A DNA stretch of 5,332 bases from an uncultured Bacteroidales bacterium (GTDB lineage: Bacteria; Bacteroidota; Bacteroidia; Bacteroidales; UBA932), in assembly GCA_946184255.1 (NCBI GenBank), contig CAMHFA010000093.1, forward strand, positions 1-5,332. The letters are read 5' to 3'. The first letter of the stretch is position 1. Every line of letters begins with the position of its first letter. The notes below the pieces were generated by a model. That model made no database searches and was not told where the DNA came from. It was given only the letters and a program-made list of their open reading frames with translations. Shown here in pieces: positions 1 to 5,332 of the stretch. Made by a program: the position numbers and the translations under genes.

Positions 1-361
1 ATAAAGCATTCTCAAAAATCATCTCGTCCTCCTTTCGGATGTCCAGTGTCCTGTTCTCCCGGAATGAAGAATAGAGAAGCACTCCGTCATCGAACTCTGA
101 AAGGTAGTCAGGCATCCCGTCAACCCACATGGATCGCCTCCCATCTTCTGAAACTGATGCTGAAGAGAATGACTCGACATAGTTCTTCCAGAGTTCGGCA
201 ACCATCAGGACGGAATCCTTTTCTTCCCGGGTCATTACCGCCAGGTCCACGTCATAGGGTCTCAATCCCGGCACCTGACGGCTCCTGGTCACCCTTTGGG
301 CGAAACAGGAGAAAGACAGGGCCAGGATCATGGCCGAAGACAGTATAACCTTCCTTATCAT
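1..361 (-). CDS. Exported protein of unknown function (N-terminal 120 residues, runs off left edge)
   Basis: I do not recognise this protein. The frame starts at ATG 361-359 and stays open for 120 codons to the window edge, so the C-terminus is missing. It opens with a signal peptide: MIRK, a hydrophobic core over about residues 5-18, then Cys19-Phe-Ala21 followed by Gln22, a likely signal peptidase I cleavage site. Cys19 is preceded by Ser-Phe-Ser, a poor lipobox, so a lipoprotein is less likely. The mature part is soluble-looking and charged, with a Glu/Lys/Asp-rich segment at about 44-60 and an acidic, aromatic segment at about 80-120; no catalytic motif is visible. The start overlaps the stop of the upstream peptidase gene, with an in-frame alternative ATG three bases earlier at 364. 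This overlap, the signal peptide and the unbroken frame make a real gene likely. It is probably periplasmic or outer-membrane associated and cotranscribed with the peptidase; any shared role is inference. Confidence 0.82.
   Translation of the reverse strand, partial: MIRKVILSSAMILALSFSCFAQRVTRSRQVPGLRPYDVDLAVMTREEKDSVLMVAELWKNYVESFSSASVSEDGRRSMWVDGMPDYLSEFDDGVLLYSSFRENRTLDIRKEDEMIFENAL
20..35 (-). promoter_or_regulatory. Strong internal Shine-Dalgarno with in-frame ATG
   Basis: The minus strand carries AAAGGAGG (35-28), then 5 bases, then ATG (22-20), which is in frame with the exported-protein gene (Met114). It is a near-perfect ribosome-binding site by general bacterial rules. It may be an accident of the Lys-Glu-Asp-Glu codons (AAG GAG GAC GAG); Bacteroidota in general make little use of Shine-Dalgarno pairing, so I do not call a separate gene here. 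Confidence 0.25.
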
Positions 362-373
362 CATTCTCCCTTT
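359..373 (-). promoter_or_regulatory. Purine-rich ribosome-binding tract and ATGATGA overlap at the peptidase/exported-protein junction
   Basis: On the minus strand, AAAGGGAG (373-366) lies inside the last peptidase codons, followed by two consecutive in-frame ATGs (364-362 and 361-359) that overlap the peptidase TGA stop (363-361). The GGAG core is 1 base from the first ATG and 4 bases from the second, so the second ATG is the better-spaced start. The arrangement supports translational coupling. Confidence 0.6.
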
Positions 374-2511
374 AGGTACTTGAGCCAGAATGCCCTGTTG
401 GCAGCACTGAAATGACGGCCCTGATAGCCACGATAGCCGTGCATTCCATCGGGATAGATCATCAGCTCGAACTTCTTGCCTTCCTTGTGGAGGGCATCTA
501 CGAGCTTGAGGGTATTCTGGAAATGGACGTTGTCATCTCCGGTACCATGGGTAAGTTTGAGCATCACTGAACCGTCGTCATTGGCATCGGTCACCGGATA
601 CTCCTTGGCCGCATTTGTCACTTTAGTCCTCTCGTATCCTTCAGGATTGTCCTGAGGAGTGGACATGAAACGCTCAGTGTAGTGAGTGTCGTAAAGCGCC
701 CACTCATAGACTCCGCCACCGGCGATTCCATAATGGAAGGCATCTGAATGCTTCATGACCAAAAGGGCGGTCATCGTACCGCCGAACGAGAAACCTTCGA
801 CACCTATCTTGTCTCCGTTGACATAAGGCAGTTTCTTAAGGTAATTTGCCCACTCGACGAAGTCCTGGATCTCTATTTCATCCAGATGCTTGTAGATCAT
901 GTCAAGTCCCTTTCGACCGTTGTAGCCGGAAGCCCTGCAGTCTGCCACCACCTCGATAATGCCGTTGTCAGAGTACCACTTGTAAGCCGATGTCCCGCGG
1001 AAGCGATCGGAGACCTGTGGAGAATCCGGTCCTCCGTAAAGATCGACGTGGACAGGATACTTCTTTGAAGGATCGAAGTTCTTTGGATAGGCGATCAAGG
1101 CAGGAAGTTCCAGTCCGTCATGAGTGGTCATGGTGATGATCCTTGGCAGCTCGGGATTGGAAGGATTGAAATCAGGACCGGCTGAATCAGCAACCTTGAA
1201 GGACTTGGCGGGCTTGGCGATGTCAAATAGCCAGACCTGGTCCGGGGTGTTGGAATTGCCCTGGGAAGCGACTATGTACTTCTTGTCAGGGGAAACGCTT
1301 GCCATAGAGGCGCTTAAACCGGGATTGGAGACTGCCCTGACGGCACCTTTGAATGCAAAGTAGATACCTGTCCTGACGTGGGAATCACGTTCTGCGGTGA
1401 ATATGATTTCAGATGTAGTACCGTCGAAATTCTTGGCCGGTTTCCCTTCCTTGACTGAGATGATACCAACCCTCCAGTTGTCACCGGAAGTCAGGCGCCT
1501 GAGAGTTTTGCCATCATAGGAGAGATAATAAATCTGCTCCCATCCTGTTTCGAATGAGCGGACCATGTAGAGTCCGTCACGTCCGAAGACCATGCCTGAA
1601 ATCCAGTCGAGCCATGTATCGTAGGTTTCATGATAGATATGCTTCTTGGAACCATCAACAGGAGAAACTGCATAAAGGTCGAGTGTGTTCTGGATGCGCG
1701 GCTCCCTCTGGATGAAGAAAGCCTGGCTGTCAGCACCCCAGAAAGGAGTTCCAAAATACTGGTCATCATTCTCGTCGAAATCGGCCCATGCGGTACTGCC
1801 CTTCTCAACATCCACGATACCAATGCGGACCTTCGGATTGGGATCTCCGCATTTCGGGTAGCGGGTCATCCTGACAGAGCCTCCGGTAGGAGACATGTCC
1901 TCTAGATCCACGGCACCTCCGGCATTCTGGCCATAACCGAGCTGGAGACCGGAACGGTCGGCATTTACAGCCACGGGGGAATAGATGGGGAAGAACGGGA
2001 CCTCTGTGTTGTCGAAACGGTAGAATCCTATCTTCTTCGAGTCTGGAGACCACCAGAAAGCACAATACCTCGAGCCCCTGCCAAGGATTTCCTCATAATA
2101 AACCCAGGAAGCGTAACCGTTAAGGATGACGTCAGACCCGTCAAATGTAAGCCTTGTCTCTTTCTTTGTGGCGACATCCAGTACCCAGAGGTCATTGTCC
2201 CTGGTAAATGCCATTTTGGTCGAGTCGGGAGAGTACTTCAGGTTCTCTGCACCCGGGATTCTCACAGGAATGGCATTTCCCTGCATCCTGGGAATCATTC
2301 CGGCAGGCATTCCCGGAATCACTGCTCCTGGAATCACCTTATGGGTAGCAGCATCCAGGACGAAATCATCTTCGGATTGACGGCCGAAGTCATGGGTGAA
2401 TGCGACCTGATGGTCCCCTGTCCATCTCCATGAACGGGGAATACGGTTCGTCTCCTGCGCCGAAAGCACATAGGCGGCGCAGAGGAGCAGCATGATAAAG
2501 AGTTTCTTCAT
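361..2511 (-). CDS. Secreted dipeptidyl peptidase IV-type serine peptidase (family S9B)
   Basis: A complete 716-residue enzyme expected to release N-terminal X-Pro or X-Ala dipeptides in the periplasm or at the cell surface. Residues 1-18 form a signal peptide (MKKLF, hydrophobic core, LSA before Gln19). About 85-450 fit the DPPIV N-terminal beta-propeller and about 455-716 the alpha/beta-hydrolase domain. By alignment from memory with human DPP4, the triad is Ser575 (GFSFGG), Asp659 (HGTGDDNVHF) and His691 (DGMHG). Glu140-Glu141 (WVYYEE) match the Glu pair that binds the substrate amino terminus. Tyr492 (DLYGGP) matches the oxyanion Tyr547. The proline pocket is kept as Val601, Trp604, Tyr607, Tyr611 and Val662, with Phe576 replacing Tyr631. 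The length is normal for bacterial S9B enzymes. I chose ATG 2511 because it begins directly with the signal peptide and lies 4 bases after the helicase stop. An upstream ATG at 2568 would add 19 residues ahead of the signal peptide and overlap the helicase by 53 bases. No Shine-Dalgarno is seen. Residues 59-87 are unusually rich in Ile-Pro-Gly. Confidence 0.95.
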   Translation of the reverse strand: MKKLFIMLLLCAAYVLSAQETNRIPRSWRWTGDHQVAFTHDFGRQSEDDFVLDAATHKVIPGAVIPGMPAGMIPRMQGNAIPVRIPGAENLKYSPDSTKMAFTRDNDLWVLDVATKKETRLTFDGSDVILNGYASWVYYEEILGRGSRYCAFWWSPDSKKIGFYRFDNTEVPFFPIYSPVAVNADRSGLQLGYGQNAGGAVDLEDMSPTGGSVRMTRYPKCGDPNPKVRIGIVDVEKGSTAWADFDENDDQYFGTPFWGADSQAFFIQREPRIQNTLDLYAVSPVDGSKKHIYHETYDTWLDWISGMVFGRDGLYMVRSFETGWEQIYYLSYDGKTLRRLTSGDNWRVGIISVKEGKPAKNFDGTTSEIIFTAERDSHVRTGIYFAFKGAVRAVSNPGLSASMASVSPDKKYIVASQGNSNTPDQVWLFDIAKPAKSFKVADSAGPDFNPSNPELPRIITMTTHDGLELPALIAYPKNFDPSKKYPVHVDLYGGPDSPQVSDRFRGTSAYKWYSDNGIIEVVADCRASGYNGRKGLDMIYKHLDEIEIQDFVEWANYLKKLPYVNGDKIGVEGFSFGGTMTALLVMKHSDAFHYGIAGGGVYEWALYDTHYTERFMSTPQDNPEGYERTKVTNAAKEYPVTDANDDGSVMLKLTHGTGDDNVHFQNTLKLVDALHKEGKKFELMIYPDGMHGYRGYQGRHFSAANRAFWLKYLKGE
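2291..2336 (-). repeat. Short in-gene IPG-type repeat within the peptidase
   Basis: The heptamer GGAATCA occurs three times on the plus strand, at 2291-2297, 2315-2321 and 2330-2336. The spacings are 24 and 15 bases, both multiples of three. On the coding strand this yields a degenerate Ile-Pro-Gly run (VIPGA, VIPGM, then GMIPRM), followed by two further Ile-Pro steps to about residue 87. It lies between the signal peptide and the core propeller. It may be a short in-frame duplication, or simply a blade loop with repeated codons. The reading frame is undisturbed. Confidence 0.4.
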
Positions 2512-2515
2512 AACA

Positions 2516-4009
2516 CTATGGTTTTTCAAAATAATCATCCTTGAAATTGACAAGATAAACTTTTTCAACAGCTCTGGTTAGGGCAGTATATAGCCATTTG
2601 AGGTCATCAACACTAAGCTCATCCTGCCAGAATGGGTTGTCAATAAAGACACAGCTCCACTGCCCTCCCTGACTTTTATGGCAGGTGATGGCATTGGCGT
2701 ACTTCAGCTGAAGGGCGTTGAAATAAGGATCCTCCCTTACGGCATCATAACGTTTCTTCTTGGACTTGATGTCCGAGTAGTCTTCATTGACGCCATTATA
2801 GAGACTGTTCTGTTGTTCGTAAGTAAGAGAAGCAGACTCAGAGTCCAAGGTGTCAAGACAGATTTTTGCCTTAACTTCTATATCATCATAGTCCGGAAAA
2901 CTAAGTGTTGCATCTGCGAAATGCAAACCGTATCTTTCCTCATGGTTCCTTATGGAGACCAGCTTCGCCATGTCCCCGTTGGCGATGTAATCCATTGCCT
3001 TTGAATCTCCTGTGAACTGATAGCAGTTCTTGACTATCATGAGTTTCTCTCCCCTGACGAGTCTTTCCTCATCGTAGAAGACCTGGGAACGTATTCCTGC
3101 ATTGTAACGGTTCGCCCTCTTGTTGGATCTGCAGAGCACTACCGTATCATCCTTTGAATAATCTGAATAATAACTCTTGTTCAGAGTGTCGAGGATCTCA
3201 CCTCCGGTGATTCTCACTATGTCATCGAATCCATCTGTCCGGATCCCGATCCGGTCAGGAGTGAAGCACACGTCACCATATTCAGCTTCAGAGATCAGTT
3301 CCCTCAACCTGGTGGCGTTACGGAGGATTCCAGACTCCTTCTGCTGGCGAACCACCTCAGTGAGACTGCTGTACCGCACCCCGCCGAATCCGTCCATGTA
3401 GGAAGGGGACAAGGCAGGAGATGCGTCAAGTCCAACCGGCGGGAGCTGGGCCGAGTCCCCTATCATTATCAGTCTGCAGTCATTGCCTGCCCTTACGAAT
3501 TCCACGAGGTCGCGAAGAAGGTCTCCGGTACCAAACGTGGCCGAACCCTGCTTACCGGAATCATCTATCCCTATCAAGGAAACTTCATCCACTATGAACA
3601 ACTTGTGGGAGGACTTGTTGGGTGCAAGAGAGAACTGCCCCATACCATCTGCACCGACTGACTTCTGGCGGTAGATGCATTTATGGACTGTCCTGGCCGG
3701 TTTGCCGGCATATTGGGACAGGACTTTGGCGGCCCTTCCCGTCGGAGCCATAAGGATGCATATTTCCTCAAATCCTTCTCCCCCTTCGGAAGTTTCGGAA
3801 CGCCTGGGCCTGAGATCGTCCAAGGCTTCGATGACAGCAGCCAGCGCAGTGGTCTTACCTGTACCGGCATAACCGTTGACCACCAGGATATCATGATCGT
3901 CACCGGTAATGAAATCGGCGATGTCAGAGAACAACCTGTCCTGGTCAGAGGTAATCCCATAAGGGAAATGATCCCTGAATCTCTTGTAGAAAAAACCGCT
4001 CCGGTCCAT
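2516..4009 (-). CDS. RecD/Dda-like superfamily 1B DNA helicase
   Basis: A 497-residue cytoplasmic ATP-dependent DNA helicase. Every expected SF1B motif is present in order: a Q-motif-like TSDQ (20-23), Walker A GYAGTGKTT (46-54), motif Ia APTGRAAK (88-95), Walker B VDEVS (140-144), motif III GDSAQLPPVG (184-193), VVRQ (219-222), motif V with CHKSQGGQW (443-451), and motif VI YTALTRA (474-480) with the presumed arginine finger Arg479. The last two belong to a UvrD_C_2-like C-terminal domain. The stretch from about 330 to 430 resembles the region inserted before motif V in RecD2 and T4 Dda, where an SH3-like fold sits. The protein lacks the long N-terminal region of RecD2 (about 700 residues or more) and any nuclease domain, so it is a compact stand-alone helicase. 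Start choice: ATG at 4009 overlaps the trkH stop (TGATG); a GTG at 4012 would add one residue. RecBCD-type partners are not seen. A role in repair or replication restart is inference from the family; the precise substrate is unknown. Confidence 0.93.
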   Translation of the reverse strand: MDRSGFFYKRFRDHFPYGITSDQDRLFSDIADFITGDDHDILVVNGYAGTGKTTALAAVIEALDDLRPRRSETSEGGEGFEEICILMAPTGRAAKVLSQYAGKPARTVHKCIYRQKSVGADGMGQFSLAPNKSSHKLFIVDEVSLIGIDDSGKQGSATFGTGDLLRDLVEFVRAGNDCRLIMIGDSAQLPPVGLDASPALSPSYMDGFGGVRYSSLTEVVRQQKESGILRNATRLRELISEAEYGDVCFTPDRIGIRTDGFDDIVRITGGEILDTLNKSYYSDYSKDDTVVLCRSNKRANRYNAGIRSQVFYDEERLVRGEKLMIVKNCYQFTGDSKAMDYIANGDMAKLVSIRNHEERYGLHFADATLSFPDYDDIEVKAKICLDTLDSESASLTYEQQNSLYNGVNEDYSDIKSKKKRYDAVREDPYFNALQLKYANAITCHKSQGGQWSCVFIDNPFWQDELSVDDLKWLYTALTRAVEKVYLVNFKDDYFEKP

Positions 4010-4012
4010 CAC
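4007..4012 (-). promoter_or_regulatory. Stop/start overlap GTGATG joining trkH and the helicase
   Basis: On the minus strand the trkH stop TGA (4011-4009) shares its last base with the helicase ATG (4009-4007), and a GTG (4012-4010) in the same helicase frame overlaps it as GTGA. Either start gives stop/start overlap, the arrangement expected for translational re-initiation by a terminating ribosome. No good Shine-Dalgarno precedes it, so coupling is a reasonable inference. Confidence 0.75.
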
Positions 4013-5332
4013 TTGCTGCTCTTGCTGAAAAACATCATCAGTACAGCCAGTACGGGATAGATCTCGACACGTCCCATGAACATGTCTATCGTGTACATTA
4101 TCTTGGCACTGGCAGGTTCAGCATTGAAGTTGCAGACCGCTCCGAGGTCCCCGATAGCAGGGCCCACGTTGCTGAGGGAAGTAAATGTGGCAGCAACCGC
4201 ATTCCCGTCTTGGGGGTTCATTATAAGGTTGATAGCCAGGGATAAAATAATGAGAAGAAGGTAGAGTGCTATGTAAAGGATATGCGGCCAGATGCTTTCC
4301 TGACTCACTACGCGGCCGTTGACCCTGACCTCGTTGACAGAAGCGGGATGGAGGAAGGTCTTGAGGCGGAACTTGATCTGCTTGAAAAGGAGCAATGACC
4401 TGTCTGATTTTATACCTCCGGTGGTGGAGCCGGCCATACCGCAGGTAATGCCGACGAAAATCAGCATTATCGAAGGGAGTATGGGCCATGTGCTGTTGTC
4501 TCCGATCCCGAATCCGGATGTAGAAGCATAACTGAGCACATGGAATGATCCGGAAAGGAAGGCATCACCCCATGCCTTCTCGACACCCTGAACCTTGAGG
4601 GAAACCGAAACGATTATGCTGACAATGATCAGGATCCTGAGGTAGAACCTGAAAATCTCATTTTTGAAAGGTTTGAATGAACGTGTGACTATCGCCACGT
4701 AAATCATGCCGAAATGGATGGACGAGAGTAGCATGAAGAGCATGGTGATCAGGTCGATAGGCACTGAATTGAATGCTCCTATGGACATGTTCTTCGTACT
4801 GAATCCTCCTGTGGCGGTCACGCTCATAGCATGGTTGATCGCATCAAACGGACTCATCCCAGCAAGCAGGTAAAGCAGGAAGGAGGCAACCGCCATTCCG
4901 AGATAGACATAGGCAAACACGTACACCATCCTGGTCGAACCGGAGCGGTAACCGCTCTTGGACAAGGACGAGAGTTCGATGTTTGTAAGCCGCAACTTCA
5001 TCTGGGATGAGCTCGGAATGATCAGGAGAAGGAAGACGACTACTCCCAAACCACCGATGAAATGGGTGGAGGAACGCCAGAAGAGAAGGCTGTTGGGCAG
5101 GCCCTCAACATTCTCGAGAATGGATGCACCGGTGGTCGTAAAACCTGAAACGCTCTCGAACCAGGCATTCACCACTGTAAAAGGACCTCCCCAGAGGGCA
5201 TATGGAAGCATTCCGAAAATGAATGACAGCAGCCAGGAGAGAACAATTATCATGTAGCCGTCCTTGAGGGTTATGGCCCCTGAATGCCTTACGAATATGA
5301 ACGGAAAGATACCTACTGTGAATGTCAGTGAA
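4009..5332 (-). CDS. trkH: Trk-type potassium uptake channel subunit TrkH (N-terminus missing)
   Basis: An integral inner-membrane subunit of the Trk/Ktr/HKT family, mediating K+ entry normally under control of the cytoplasmic nucleotide-binding partner TrkA. About 440 residues are visible; the frame remains open to the right edge, and the first internal Met (5253) is not the true start because the 26 codons before it also read as TrkH-like sequence. Numbering from that Met, the four pore filters are TTTGAS (Gly42), TATGGF (Gly149), TSGFG (Gly247) and SNVGPA (Gly364). Glycine at all four positions is the K+-selective pattern. The Gly/Ser/Thr-rich intramembrane gating loop CGMAGSTTGGIK lies at about 271-282, and the conserved Arg395 of MGRVEIYPV sits in the last pore helix. 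Many hydrophobic spans alternate with short loops. The family is usually about 480-500 residues, so roughly 40-60 are missing. The stop overlaps the helicase start. trkA is not in the window and could lie further upstream beyond 5332. Confidence 0.95.
   Translation of the reverse strand, partial: SLTFTVGIFPFIFVRHSGAITLKDGYMIIVLSWLLSFIFGMLPYALWGGPFTVVNAWFESVSGFTTTGASILENVEGLPNSLLFWRSSTHFIGGLGVVVFLLLIIPSSSQMKLRLTNIELSSLSKSGYRSGSTRMVYVFAYVYLGMAVASFLLYLLAGMSPFDAINHAMSVTATGGFSTKNMSIGAFNSVPIDLITMLFMLLSSIHFGMIYVAIVTRSFKPFKNEIFRFYLRILIIVSIIVSVSLKVQGVEKAWGDAFLSGSFHVLSYASTSGFGIGDNSTWPILPSIMLIFVGITCGMAGSTTGGIKSDRSLLLFKQIKFRLKTFLHPASVNEVRVNGRVVSQESIWPHILYIALYLLLIILSLAINLIMNPQDGNAVAATFTSLSNVGPAIGDLGAVCNFNAEPASAKIMYTIDMFMGRVEIYPVLAVLMMFFSKSSK

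Noticed and set aside
46..348. Plus-strand 100-codon open frame at the left end
   Set aside because: It lies antisense to a minus-strand frame that has a signal peptide, an overlapping start with the upstream gene and no stop over 120 codons. The plus-strand translation is Arg/Pro/Ser-rich with no domain.
748..1068. Plus-strand 106-codon open frame
   Set aside because: Fully antisense to the catalytic domain of the peptidase; a shadow of a well-supported gene with no recognisable motif.
2479..2511. Lipoprotein signal for the peptidase at Cys11
   Set aside because: Leu-Leu-Leu-Cys lacks the small residue expected before the cysteine and falls in the middle of the hydrophobic core. Cleavage after Ala18 fits better.
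2512..2515. Promoter between the helicase and peptidase genes
   Set aside because: The gap is only 4 bases. The AT-rich stretch just upstream is the end of the helicase coding region, and I could not make out a convincing Bacteroidota-type -33/-7 pair there.
3592..4060. Open frames of about 122-125 codons on both strands over the helicase N-terminus
   Set aside because: They overlap the Walker A and motif Ia coding region in other frames, and their translations have no recognisable features.
4118..4489. Minus-strand 123-codon open frame inside trkH
   Set aside because: Out-of-frame shadow of trkH; the trkH frame here encodes the gating loop, the fourth filter and conserved membrane helices without interruption.
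5251..5253. ATG as the true start of trkH
   Set aside because: The same frame is open for 26 codons upstream to the window edge and reads as a hydrophobic helix followed by a TrkH-like loop. The visible Met sits at the beginning of a later membrane helix.
1..5332. Defence island, mobile element, CRISPR or phage remnant, given the stand-alone helicase
   Set aside because: No nuclease, methyltransferase, integrase, transposase or direct-repeat array is present, and the neighbours are core-type genes with unbroken frames. The helicase looks like a chromosomal gene.

Overview
This window reads as ordinary core genome from a member of the Bacteroidota, most likely Bacteroidales. The clues are a secreted S9B dipeptidyl peptidase with a typical 'SAQE' signal-peptide junction, a stand-alone RecD-like helicase of the type common in that phylum, weak or absent Shine-Dalgarno sequences at most starts, and a second signal peptide ending 'FAQ'. 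The phylum call is inference from protein style; the genus cannot be named from the sequence alone.

All genes lie on the minus strand, so transcription runs from high to low coordinates and the window opens inside one gene and closes inside another. In order of transcription they are: (1) trkH, a potassium-uptake channel subunit, 5' end missing (5332 to 4009); (2) a superfamily 1B RecD/Dda-like DNA helicase of 497 residues (4009 to 2516); (3) a complete secreted dipeptidyl peptidase IV-type serine peptidase of 716 residues (2511 to 361); (4) the first 120 residues of an unrecognised exported protein (361 to the window edge).

The junctions are extremely tight: TGATG stop/start overlaps at 4007-4011 and 359-363, and a 4-base gap at 2512-2515. 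There is no room for a promoter or terminator between genes, so the four genes most probably form one polycistronic unit with translational coupling. No stretch longer than a few bases is non-coding. I see no RNA genes, CRISPR arrays, insertion sequences or attachment sites.

The products do not form an obvious pathway: potassium entry, DNA unwinding, periplasmic peptide trimming and an unknown exported protein. The unknown exported gene directly behind the peptidase is the best candidate for a functional partner of it. I found no convincing evidence of a new biological system. The points worth a second look are the mixed composition of the operon, the unrecognised exported protein, a short IPG-rich repeat near the peptidase N-terminus, and a strong in-frame internal Shine-Dalgarno/ATG at the left edge.
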